Of a stretch of DNA of 18,218 bases, positions 6,579-13,137 are shown one piece after another. The DNA is from an uncultured Phycisphaerales bacterium (GTDB lineage Bacteria > Planctomycetota > Phycisphaerae > Sedimentisphaerales > Anaerobacaceae): the NCBI GenBank assembly GCA_937927975.1, contig CALEZT010000303.1:1-18218 (forward strand). The letters are read 5' to 3'. The notes beneath the pieces were generated by a model. The model was not told the origin of the DNA and did no database searches. It saw nothing but the letters and a program-made list of their open reading frames with translations. Both the position numbers and the translations under genes were made by a program. Position 1 is the stretch's first letter, and every line of letters begins with the position of its first letter.

Positions 6579-7781
6579 TCAGAACGCCAGAAATGAACGC
6601 GACTTTTCGAGCCTGGCGCCGATCCGCCCAAGCTGTTCGAGGCCCTTGACACGCTGGCTCCGGCGAAGTTCGAGAATGCGACGGACGGTCGTCGGACCCA
6701 GTCCCGGCACTCTCAACAGCTCCAGCCGGGAGGCCTTGTTCACGTGAACCGGGAAGAATTCGGGATGCCGGACGGCCCAGCCCTCCTTGGGATCGGTTTC
6801 CAGCGAAAGATACCCTCGCTCGTCGTACGGGATGTCCGCGTCGGTGAAGCCGTACTTGCGCATGAGAAAGTCCACCTGATAGAGCCGATGCTCCCGCATC
6901 AACGGATCGCTCTTCGTTGCGAGGGCAACCAGCCCTTGTCCTCTTTCCGCCGGCAGGATGCCGGCGGGACGCAAGGGCGGGACGCCCTCGCCACGATCGG
7001 CCGATAATGACGGGTCTCCCAACCCTTCCTGAAAGGCGCTGAAGTAGATGCGGTGCATCCGAAGCCGGTCGTAGAGCCCCCACATGTACTTGACGATCTC
7101 CGCGTCCGACTCGCCCGCCGGGCCGACGATGAACTGCGTGGTCTGCCTGACCTTCGAGAACCGCGAGCCCTGGGCCGTCACGTCGCTGATCCGCTTGATC
7201 GGACGGATGATGTCGAGCAGGTAGTCCTTGCGGGTCGAGAGCCTCGCCAGGTGCTTGGCGCCTGGCGTTTCGATGTTCAGCGACACGGCGCTGGCCAGCG
7301 AGACCGCCTCGTCGATCGCGGCGTCGCTGGCGCCGGGGATGACCTTGAGGTGAATGTAGCCCTTGAACCGGTGCTTGGCGCGGAGGATTCTCGCGGTGGC
7401 GTTGAGCCGCTCCATGGTCGCGTCCGGCGTGCCGATGACGCCGGAGCTGAGGAACAGCCCGAAGACCTCTCGCCTCTCGTGATAGTCCAGGAAGACTCGC
7501 GCGGTCTCCTCCGGACTGAGCGTGCACCGCCGGATGTCCTGGTTCTCCCGCAAGGGGCAGTACTTGCAGTCGTTCGAGCAGACGTTGGAAATCAGGGTCT
7601 TGAGCAGAACGCTGGTGCCGCCGTTGGGCAGGGCCACAGGATAGATCCACCGTCCGTTGCCGCCCCGTGTGCGGTGTTCGTCCTGCTTCGTGCCGCAGGC
7701 GCAGGCCAGATCGTACTTGGCGTCGTCGCTGAGGATTTCCAGCTTTCGCTGCGTGTCCGGCTTGGAGATGACCCCGACCAT
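6579..7781 (-). CDS. Radical SAM protein with C-terminal helix-hairpin-helix (putative DNA modification/repair)
   Basis: 400 aa. The radical SAM [4Fe-4S] motif is CSNDCKYC (Cys68, Cys72, Cys75). The flanking sequence (KLEILSDDAKYDLACACG near the N-terminus, LLKTLISNVCSNDCKYCPLR, then FLSSGVIG) matches the family described as 'putative DNA modification/repair radical SAM protein' (TIGR03916). The C-terminus has a helix-hairpin-helix (LLRVPGLGPTTVRRILELR), a non-specific DNA-binding fold that fits this. The family is normally encoded next to a uracil-DNA-glycosylase-like partner, which is not in this window. Between the two domains is an extra stretch encoded by a nested palindromic repeat (6919-6991), read in frame. 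There is no Shine-Dalgarno site before the ATG; promoter-like hexamers end 8 nt upstream. Chemistry and substrate are unknown. Confidence 0.87.
   Translation of the reverse strand: MVGVISKPDTQRKLEILSDDAKYDLACACGTKQDEHRTRGGNGRWIYPVALPNGGTSVLLKTLISNVCSNDCKYCPLRENQDIRRCTLSPEETARVFLDYHERREVFGLFLSSGVIGTPDATMERLNATARILRAKHRFKGYIHLKVIPGASDAAIDEAVSLASAVSLNIETPGAKHLARLSTRKDYLLDIIRPIKRISDVTAQGSRFSKVRQTTQFIVGPAGESDAEIVKYMWGLYDRLRMHRIYFSAFQEGLGDPSLSADRGEGVPPLRPAGILPAERGQGLVALATKSDPLMREHRLYQVDFLMRKYGFTDADIPYDERGYLSLETDPKEGWAVRHPEFFPVHVNKASRLELLRVPGLGPTTVRRILELRRSQRVKGLEQLGRIGARLEKSRSFLAF
6919..6991. repeat. Triple-nested GC-rich palindromic element inside the radical SAM gene
   Basis: Three inverted pairs nest exactly: GCGAGGGC (6919-6926) with GCCCTCGC (6984-6991); GCCCTTG (6932-6938) with CAAGGGC (6972-6978); and CCGCCGGCA (6947-6955) with TGCCGGCGG (6959-6967) around a 3-nt loop. 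The element keeps the reading frame of the radical SAM gene and encodes a Gly/Pro/Arg/Ala-rich loop (GEGVPPLRPAGILPAERGQG) between its catalytic and DNA-binding domains. It resembles REP/BIME-like dispersed palindromes. Confidence 0.7.
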
Positions 7782-7787
7782 GGGACG

Positions 7788-7829
7788 GAAGTATGAAGTG
7801 TGGAGTCCGAAGTGTCAAGGGGGAAGTGT
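7788..7829. repeat. Heptamer tandem repeat (GAAGTGT type)
   Basis: Six consecutive 7-bp units: GAAGTAT, GAAGTGT, GGAGTCC, GAAGTGT, CAAGGGG, GAAGTGT. Exact GAAGTGT copies begin at 7795, 7809 and 7823, spaced 14 bp. The array fills the gap between the radical SAM gene and the TVP38-like gene, and its minus strand contains the promoter-like hexamers of the radical SAM gene. Confidence 0.7.
7790..7818 (-). promoter_or_regulatory. Putative promoter of the radical SAM gene, formed within the heptamer array
   Basis: On the minus strand a perfect -35 TTGACA (7818-7813) is followed after 17 nt by CATACT (7795-7790, 4/6 of -10). Predicted transcription start is near 7783, almost at the ATG (7781), consistent with a leaderless message. 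The sequence is low-complexity, so chance resemblance is possible. Confidence 0.45.
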
Positions 7830-7842
7830 CCAGGAGCGAGAC

Positions 7843-8628
7843 TCATCGCCCGCCCGACAGGACGCGCCGCACTTGTTCTTCCCCCCGTTCGCGGCGACGC
7901 TCTCGCCGCAACACCTTGGCTCCCAGACGCATCAGCAGCATCGTGACCAGCACGGTCACAGCCAGGCCGACCCAGAAGAACACGCGATAGACCGGCACAG
8001 GCGGAGCCTCCCCCCGTGCGTAGGCCGCGACCTCTGCGAACGACCGCAACCCCGCGCCGACGTACACGAACATGACCATCGCCGGAGCTACCCCAATCAC
8101 CGTGCCCAGGACGTATTTCCAGAAAGACACCTTCGTCAGGCCGAACGCGTAGTTCAGAATCGCATAAGGAGCGATCGGGCTCAGACGACTCAGGAACACG
8201 ACCGTGAATCCCTGTTCGTCGACCGCGTTGTCGAGGGCGGTGAACCGCCGGCTGCTCGCGATTCGGCGGGCCAACCAATCTCTTGCCGCCAGTCGCCCGA
8301 TCCAGTACGCCACGCAAGCTCCGACGGCGCCGCCGGCCATGGCGACGAGACTGCCTCTGAGCACGCCGAACAGGATGCCTGCCGCGAGCGTCGGAATCGA
8401 CGCGGGAAGGGGAAACACGCAGAAGACGACGTAGATGCCGATCAGAGCCACCGGTCCCCAGGGGCCCAGCCCTGCAACCCGTTCGAACAGTCTCACAGAC
8501 CAGGGTAGAATGGGCAGAACGGACACGGTCACTACCGCCGCGGCCAAAGCCACGGTGAAAACCACCAGCTTGACTCTTCCGACTGCCATAGCCCAGTCCG
8601 GTTCCTCGCTGCCGCGGGTTTCAGTCAT
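7843..8628 (-). CDS. TVP38/TMEM64 (DedA/SNARE-associated, VTT domain) membrane protein
   Basis: 261 aa from ATG at 8628. Several hydrophobic helices surround a typical VTT domain: a Pro-containing re-entrant segment (VFCVFPLPASIPTLAAGILFG), then GGAVGACVAYWIGR, then FLSRLSPIAPYAILNYAFGLT and a final helix pair. The C-terminus is strongly basic (LRRERRRERGEEQVRR), probably cytosolic. Relatives are inner-membrane proteins of the DedA superfamily linked to lipid scrambling or transport; the exact substrate is not known. The start is uncertain: 8628 has no Shine-Dalgarno site but a TATACT hexamer ends 9 nt upstream; ATG at 8589 is also possible. It is divergent from the Gfo/Idh gene. Its stop lies 61 bp before the radical SAM start. 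Confidence 0.85.
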   Translation of the reverse strand: MTETRGSEEPDWAMAVGRVKLVVFTVALAAAVVTVSVLPILPWSVRLFERVAGLGPWGPVALIGIYVVFCVFPLPASIPTLAAGILFGVLRGSLVAMAGGAVGACVAYWIGRLAARDWLARRIASSRRFTALDNAVDEQGFTVVFLSRLSPIAPYAILNYAFGLTKVSFWKYVLGTVIGVAPAMVMFVYVGAGLRSFAEVAAYARGEAPPVPVYRVFFWVGLAVTVLVTMLLMRLGAKVLRRERRRERGEEQVRRVLSGGR

Positions 8629-8637
8629 TCCGGCACA

Positions 8638-8666
8638 AGTATACCGGGATCGTTCGCCTCCGGCCA
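8638..8666 (-). promoter_or_regulatory. Putative promoter of the TVP38-like gene
   Basis: On the minus strand TATACT (8643-8638, 5/6 of -10) is preceded by TGGCCG (8666-8661, 3/6 of -35) with 17 nt between. The predicted transcription start is within 3 nt of ATG 8628, so the message would be leaderless, or translation starts at 8589. The -35 half is weak. Confidence 0.35.
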
Positions 8667-8696
8667 GACGGAGGTTCGCGGATTCGCAGTTTCTCC

Positions 8697-8725
8697 TTGA
8701 GGGTCCCAGACGGATGGGGTATACC
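8697..8725 (+). promoter_or_regulatory. Putative promoter of the Gfo/Idh oxidoreductase gene
   Basis: TTGAGG (8697-8702, 4/6) and TATACC (8720-8725, 4/6) are separated by 17 nt. Transcription would start near 8732, leaving about 52 nt of leader before ATG 8784 with its GGGAGG site. It faces the divergent promoter at 8638-8666. The octamer GTATACCG overlaps the -10 element of both promoters (8639-8646 and 8719-8726). Confidence 0.5.
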
Positions 8726-8783
8726 GTGGAGTCGATTGCAGGAGGTCGAAATCTTGGCATAGTCGATCGGGAGGATGACGACG

Positions 8784-10193
8784 ATGAGCAGTATCCGCAG
8801 TCGCGTGGAATCGGCAATCCCTCGCAGGACTTTCATGCAGCAGGCGACCGCTGTCGCGGCTTTTGCCGTGGTTCCGAGTCATGTGCTGGGCGGGGGTGCC
8901 CAGGCGGCCCCGAGCGGGCGGCTCAACATCGCCGGGGTCGGAATCGGCGGGGTCGGCCGGCCCTTCCTACAGGGATGTGCGACCGAAGAGGCCGCCAGGA
9001 TCGCCTTCCTGTGCGACGTGGACCACGAGTACGCCAAGCCCGTCTTCGAGCAGTATCCCCAGGCCAGGCGATACCGCGACTACCGCGAGATGTTCGACAG
9101 AGAGAGCGACAACATCGACGCGGTCCTCGTGGCGACGCCGGACCATACCCACGCGGTCATCTCCATGGAGGCGATCCGGCGGGGCAAGCACCTGCTGTGC
9201 GTCAAGCCGCTGACACGGACGATCCACGAGGCCCGCACGGTAGCCCAGGCCGCCCGCAAGGCTGGGATCGCGACCCAGGTCACCGCCGCGGCCTCCACAA
9301 GCGAGCGGGCCTGCTCGCTGTGCGAGATGATCTGGGACGGCGCGATCGGCGACGTCCGCGAGGTCCATTGCTGGTCGGACCGTCCACTGTGGCCCCAAGG
9401 CATGATTCGACCCGAGACTTCCGATCCGGTTCCCGCCCATCTGGATTGGGACCTCTGGATCGGACCGGTACCGATGCGGCCCTTCAAAGACAGATGGGGC
9501 AAAGACCACCTCGTCATGCAGCAGGCCAAGTACAAATATCCGTTCGACGCGGTGTACCATCCGTGGAACTTCCGCGGCTGGTGGGACTTCGGCACCGGCT
9601 CACTCGGCGACATGGGCTGTCACCACCTCAACACGCTGTTTCGGGCCCTCAAGCTGGGGCATCCCACCAGCGTCTGGGCCAGCTCGACCAAGGCCATGGC
9701 GGAAGCGACGCCGCTGGCCTCGACGGTCGCCTGGGAGTTCCCCGCGCGCGAGGGGATGCCGCCGGTGACGGTTTATTGGTATGACGGCGGGATCAAGCCG
9801 CCCCGGCCACCCGAGCTGGAGGAAGGCCGCGAATGGCCCGCCAGCGGGAACCTCTACATCGGCGACAAGGGCAAGATCCTCGGCGACACCGAGGGCGGAC
9901 GGATCATTCCCGAATCGAAGATGAACAGCTACAAGGCGCCCCCTGAGACGCTCGTGCGATCGCGAATGCAGCACATCGCCACCAGCGAATGGATCCGCGC
10001 CTGCCTGGGCGGCGAGAAGGCGAGTTGTCATTTCGACATCGGCGGCCTCCTGGCCGAGGTCGTTCAGCTCGGCAACATCGCGATCCGCCGGGATAAGAAG
10101 CTCGCCTGGGATGGCCCCAACATGCGGTTCACCAACGACGACGAGGCCAACAGGTACGTTCGCGAGCCCTACCGCCAGGGGTGGAGCCTGTAG
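8784..10193 (+). CDS. Gfo/Idh/MocA family oxidoreductase with Tat signal
   Basis: 469 aa. The N-terminus has a twin-arginine signal (IPRRTFMQQ, Arg14-Arg15) followed by a hydrophobic stretch and an Ala-rich cleavage region, so export in folded form with cofactor is expected. The Rossmann NAD(P)-binding motif is GVGIGGVG (51-58), followed by CDVD, VATPDHTH and the conserved Lys-Pro of the family (VKPLTRTIHEA, Lys141). The C-terminal half (DFGTGSLGDMGCHHLNTLFRALKLGHP) is typical of the large paralogous set of exported Gfo/Idh proteins in Planctomycetota and Verrucomicrobiota. These act on sugars or polyols; the substrate is unknown. GGGAGG lies 9 nt before ATG 8784; the in-frame ATG at 8775 is too close to it. 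Probably a single-gene unit, followed by a 349-bp gap. Confidence 0.92.
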   Translation: MSSIRSRVESAIPRRTFMQQATAVAAFAVVPSHVLGGGAQAAPSGRLNIAGVGIGGVGRPFLQGCATEEAARIAFLCDVDHEYAKPVFEQYPQARRYRDYREMFDRESDNIDAVLVATPDHTHAVISMEAIRRGKHLLCVKPLTRTIHEARTVAQAARKAGIATQVTAAASTSERACSLCEMIWDGAIGDVREVHCWSDRPLWPQGMIRPETSDPVPAHLDWDLWIGPVPMRPFKDRWGKDHLVMQQAKYKYPFDAVYHPWNFRGWWDFGTGSLGDMGCHHLNTLFRALKLGHPTSVWASSTKAMAEATPLASTVAWEFPAREGMPPVTVYWYDGGIKPPRPPELEEGREWPASGNLYIGDKGKILGDTEGGRIIPESKMNSYKAPPETLVRSRMQHIATSEWIRACLGGEKASCHFDIGGLLAEVVQLGNIAIRRDKKLAWDGPNMRFTNDDEANRYVREPYRQGWSL

Positions 10194-10396
10194 GGGATCA
10201 GTCTCGGGTGTCCGCAGCCCGCGTTCCGTCTCGGCCGACTCTCGCATGCGTTTGACGACGCAGGGCCCCAGCCACAGGGCGGTCCCCAACTCCCTGGGGT
10301 TTCCCGCGTTGAGCCAAGGGCATTGGAGTCCAAGAGCGAAGCCTTCGGGTTTTTGCGCATCAGTACTGATTTGCCCTTTTTTTGGGTGTGGGTTTC

Positions 10397-10405
10397 TGCT
10401 AGACT
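10397..10405 (+). promoter_or_regulatory. Possible extended -10 element for the mur cluster
   Basis: TGCTAGACT matches the extended -10 pattern TGn-TANNNT. No good -35 hexamer sits at the usual distance, where there is only a T-run. Transcription from near 10412 would give a leader of about 130 nt to ATG 10543. Weak evidence. Confidence 0.25.
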
Positions 10406-10432
10406 CTGCCGATGTTAAGACAGGGGATGTGT

Positions 10433-10494
10433 GAAGGTTGAAGGTTGATCTGTAATGCTTGATTGAGAAACGAGGTCGTCGCACCTGCTCAATC
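10433..10494. repeat. Short heptamer repeat with inverted arms upstream of murC
   Basis: Two tandem GAAGGTT units (10433-10446) are followed by GATTGAG (10461-10467), which pairs with CTCAATC (10488-10494). The composition and 7-bp unit resemble the repeats at 13153-13166 and 7788-7829. Small and degenerate, hence modest confidence. Confidence 0.4.
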
Positions 10495-10542
10495 GACAAT
10501 CAGCCATCGCGCTTCACGCGTCTTGTTCACGGAAAGGATGCC

Positions 10543-12282
10543 ATGAGCATGGAGGATATCGGGTCCTCGACGCGCCCGGTCGCGGTTGCGGACCCTGTGG
10601 CTCATCCGGCGGTCTTCGGCCGGGGCGGCCCACGCGTTGCCCCGATCGCGGTTCACCGGTATGAGGTCGTCGATATTATGAGTCGTTTGAAACTCGCGGG
10701 TGGACGGTATCATTTCATCGGGGCCGGCGGCGTCGGCATGAGCGGTCTGGCCCGTCTTCTGCTCGGAAAGAAGGCCTTCGTCACCGGTTCCGACCAGAAC
10801 AACGGAGCCATCACCTCGCGACTGAACGCCCTGGGGGCGAAGATCGCCGCCGGTCACAGCGCCGACAACCTGGACCCGGCCACCGAGGTCGTTGTCTTTT
10901 CCGCCGCGATCAAAGAGAGCAATCCCGAGTTGCAGATGGCCCGGCTCAGGGGATGTCGCGTCTTCAAGTACGCCCAGTTCCTCGGCGAGCTGATGGACCA
11001 CTTCGAAGGGGTCGCCATCAGCGGCACGCACGGCAAGAGCACCACCACCGGATGGCTCGTCTACACGCTCAAGCAGATCGGCGTCGACCCGAACTTCGTC
11101 GTCGGGGCCGACGTCCTGCAACTGGGCGGCTCCTCCGGCTACGGCGACACGGACCTGTTCGTCGTCGAGGCCTGCGAGTACGACCGCAGCTTCCACAACT
11201 TCAAGCCCAGCGTCGGCTGCATCCTGAACATCGAGCGGGACCACCTGGACTGCTACAAGGACGAGAGCGATATCGTGGAATCATTCCACCAGTTTGCGAA
11301 GAACATCCGCCCGGGCGGCACGCTCGTCGTCAACGGCGAGGACGCGAACGTGGCGAAAATGGTGGAAGCGTGGAAGCGTGAAAGCGTGGAAGCGTTGCCG
11401 AACGTATGCACGGTCTCTTGCACGCATCCACGCATCCACACTTCTACGCTTCCACAAATTTTGACTTTCGGTCTCGATCCTCAGTGCAATATCTTCGCCC
11501 GGAACGTCCGACAGCAGGGCGGTTTCTGCCATTTCGACGTGTTCCAGGACGGCAAACCTCTGGGGCCGACGCGAATCTCGCTGCCGGGCCTGCACAACGT
11601 CCGCAACGCTCTGGCGGTGATCGCGATGGCCCTGAGCGTCGGAGCTGAAGCTGGGCCGGTCCTCGGCGCGCTGGACGGCTTCAAGGGAATGGACCGCCGG
11701 CTGATGCTCAAGGGGATCTTCCCAGCCTCTGGATCGAAGTCCCCAGAGGACCTCATTGACCTTGTTGACCCCATTGTCGGTGAGGTCAATCGGGTCAACA
11801 AGGCCCCCAAACTCCTCAGGGAGGCTTCTCCCTCTCAAAGCAGGCCCGATCCGGAGCGTGGCATCACCGTCCTCGACGACTACGCCCACCACCCGACGGA
11901 GATCCAGGCGAGCCTGGCGGCCATCCGCGAGTGGTATCAGCCCCGGCGGCTCTGGTGCGTCTTCCAGGCCCATCAGTACAGCCGGACACACGCCTTGCTG
12001 GACGAGTTCGCCCACAGCTTCGCGCAGGCCGACAGGGTGATCCTCCCGGAGATCTATTTCGCTAGGGATTCGCAGGCCAGTTGCGACGCGGTCAACGCCG
12101 GGATTCTCGCCGAGCGGATCCGCGCCACCGGCGCCGACGTGCAGCATATTGCGACTTTCGACGCAGTATGCGATTATCTGGAGAAGAATGTCGACGCCGG
12201 CGACGTGGTCGTGACCATGGGGGCCGGCGATGTCTGGAAGGTGTCCGATGAGTATATTCAGCGACTACGAAGAAATCGTTGA
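10543..12282 (+). CDS. murC: UDP-N-acetylmuramate--L-alanine ligase with in-frame repeat insertions
   Basis: 579 aa from ATG 10543 (AAAGGA 4-5 nt upstream); homology to MurC begins at MSRLKLAGGRYHFIGAGG, so ATG 10678 is a serious alternative and the 45 residues before it have no known match. The nucleotide motif YHFIGAGGVGMSG, the P-loop GTHGKSTTT (161-169), EACEYDRSF, NIERDHLD and the C-terminal DDYAHHPTEI are all intact, so activity is expected: ATP-dependent addition of L-Ala to UDP-MurNAc in the cytoplasm. It is longer than usual (E. coli MurC 491 aa) because two non-conserved loops carry repeat DNA: residues 274-305 (an 8-mer palindromic array) and about 394-440 (9-mer array plus other hairpins). 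Overlaps murB by 35 bp; first gene of the wall cluster. Confidence 0.93.
   Translation: MSMEDIGSSTRPVAVADPVAHPAVFGRGGPRVAPIAVHRYEVVDIMSRLKLAGGRYHFIGAGGVGMSGLARLLLGKKAFVTGSDQNNGAITSRLNALGAKIAAGHSADNLDPATEVVVFSAAIKESNPELQMARLRGCRVFKYAQFLGELMDHFEGVAISGTHGKSTTTGWLVYTLKQIGVDPNFVVGADVLQLGGSSGYGDTDLFVVEACEYDRSFHNFKPSVGCILNIERDHLDCYKDESDIVESFHQFAKNIRPGGTLVVNGEDANVAKMVEAWKRESVEALPNVCTVSCTHPRIHTSTLPQILTFGLDPQCNIFARNVRQQGGFCHFDVFQDGKPLGPTRISLPGLHNVRNALAVIAMALSVGAEAGPVLGALDGFKGMDRRLMLKGIFPASGSKSPEDLIDLVDPIVGEVNRVNKAPKLLREASPSQSRPDPERGITVLDDYAHHPTEIQASLAAIREWYQPRRLWCVFQAHQYSRTHALLDEFAHSFAQADRVILPEIYFARDSQASCDAVNAGILAERIRATGADVQHIATFDAVCDYLEKNVDAGDVVVTMGAGDVWKVSDEYIQRLRRNR
11362..11455. repeat. 8-mer inverted-arm tandem repeat inside murC
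   Basis: Left arm: four tandem 8-mers of consensus GTGGAAGC (11362-11393, third unit GTGAAAGC). Right arm: four 8-mers of the reverse complement GCTTCCAC type (11424-11455: GCATCCAC, GCATCCAC, ACTTCTAC, GCTTCCAC). A 30-bp spacer separates the arms. The whole element is read through in the murC frame and encodes a stretch absent from ordinary MurC. Confidence 0.85.
11749..11803. repeat. 9-mer inverted-arm tandem repeat inside murC
   Basis: Three tandem 9-mers GACCTCATT, GACCTTGTT, GACCCCATT (11749-11775), then AGGTCAATC and GGGTCAACA in the opposite sense (11783-11800). CCTTGTTGACCC (11760-11771) pairs perfectly with GGGTCAACAAGG (11792-11803), extended by ATTG/CAAT after one mismatch. A separate 7-bp stem, CCTCTGG with CCAGAGG (11726-11732 and 11743-11749), adjoins it. 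Translated in frame in a variable loop before DDYAHHPTE. Confidence 0.8.
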
Positions 12283-13129
12283 GCCCAACCACCCGCTGGC
12301 CCCGCACACGTGGTATCGTCTGGGCGGACCGGTGGATTATTTCATACGCCCGAGGAACGCCGCGGAACTCAAGGAGATCGTTCTACGCTGCAACGAAAAC
12401 CACATTCCCCTGCACATCCTGGGGTTCGGGTCCAACCTGCTCGTGAGCGACGAAGGGGTCCGCGGCGCGGTGATCCAGCTTCAGGGCGAGGAGTTCGGCA
12501 AGACCGAGTTCAACGGCAGCGAGGTCACGGCGTGGGCGGGCGCGGAGCTGAGTAAGCTCGTGCTGGACTGCGTTCAGAAGGGGCTGTCGGGCGTCGAAGC
12601 CCTCACCGGCATCCCCGGCTCGGTCGGCGGCGCGGTGCGGATGAACGCCGGCGGCCAGTTCGGCGACATCGGCTCGGCGGTCGAGGCCGTCACGCTGATG
12701 GACATCCACGGAACCGTCTTCGAGAAGCGAAAGCCCGAGCTGATCTTCGACTATCGCTGCGTGAACATCCGGGCGCGGTTCATCCTGAACGCCCAGCTCA
12801 AGCTCACGCCCGGCGACCCCGAGAAGATCATGCGGACGATCAAGGAAAGCTGGATCTACAAGAAGAACAGCCAGCCTTTGAACACCCGCAATTGCGGCTG
12901 CGTGTTCAAGAACCCGCCCGGCGCCGCGGCCGGCGCCCTGATCGATCGCGCGGGCCTCAAGGGCCACCAGATCGGCGGCGCCGTCGTCAGCGAGAAGCAC
13001 GCCAACTTCATCGTCGCCAAGGACGGATGCGCCAGTCGTGATGTAATGAAGTTGATCGAAGTCATCCGCAAACGCGTCCTCGAACAGTTCGATGTCGAGC
13101 TGGAACTGGAGCTGGAAGTCTGGAAGTAG
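12248..13129 (+). CDS. murB: UDP-N-acetylenolpyruvoylglucosamine reductase
   Basis: 293 aa. FAD-binding features are clear: TWYRLGGPVDYF (22-32), LGFGSNLLVSDEG (58-70) and the phosphate-binding GIPGSVGGAVRMNAGG (121-136), then DYRCVNIR with the expected catalytic Arg170. The C-terminal domain has GCVFKNPPG (217-225) and SEKHANFIV. It reduces enolpyruvyl-UDP-GlcNAc to UDP-MurNAc with NADPH, one step before MurC. Its length fits the shorter MurB class without the extra loop. The proton-donor Ser of E. coli MurB (GSxFKNP) is Cys218 here. The start at 12248 has GGAAGGTG just upstream, within murC, and overlaps murC by 35 bp; ATG 12230 is the less likely alternative. Followed by the repeat cassette before ddl. 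Confidence 0.95.
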   Translation: MSIFSDYEEIVEPNHPLAPHTWYRLGGPVDYFIRPRNAAELKEIVLRCNENHIPLHILGFGSNLLVSDEGVRGAVIQLQGEEFGKTEFNGSEVTAWAGAELSKLVLDCVQKGLSGVEALTGIPGSVGGAVRMNAGGQFGDIGSAVEAVTLMDIHGTVFEKRKPELIFDYRCVNIRARFILNAQLKLTPGDPEKIMRTIKESWIYKKNSQPLNTRNCGCVFKNPPGAAAGALIDRAGLKGHQIGGAVVSEKHANFIVAKDGCASRDVMKLIEVIRKRVLEQFDVELELELEVWK

Positions 13130-13137
13130 CGAGGGAT

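Larger units (their letters stand above)
10194..10542. other. Non-coding gap between the oxidoreductase gene and murC
   Basis: No convincing gene is found here; the short open frames lack coding character. It holds small stem-loops that may end the oxidoreductase transcript (CCCCA 10284-10288 with TGGGG 10295-10299, then TTT). It also holds a nested inverted repeat (AAGGGCA 10316-10322 with TGCCCTT 10372-10378) enclosing a perfect 12-bp palindrome ATCAGTACTGAT (10359-10370), an extended -10-like TGCTAGACT (10397-10405), and a short heptamer repeat (10433-10446). It probably contains the promoter of the mur cluster. Confidence 0.5.

Noticed and set aside
9600..10499. 299-codon minus-strand open frame opposite the Gfo/Idh gene and gap
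   Set aside because: Antisense to a gene with clear Tat and Rossmann motifs; no domain of its own.
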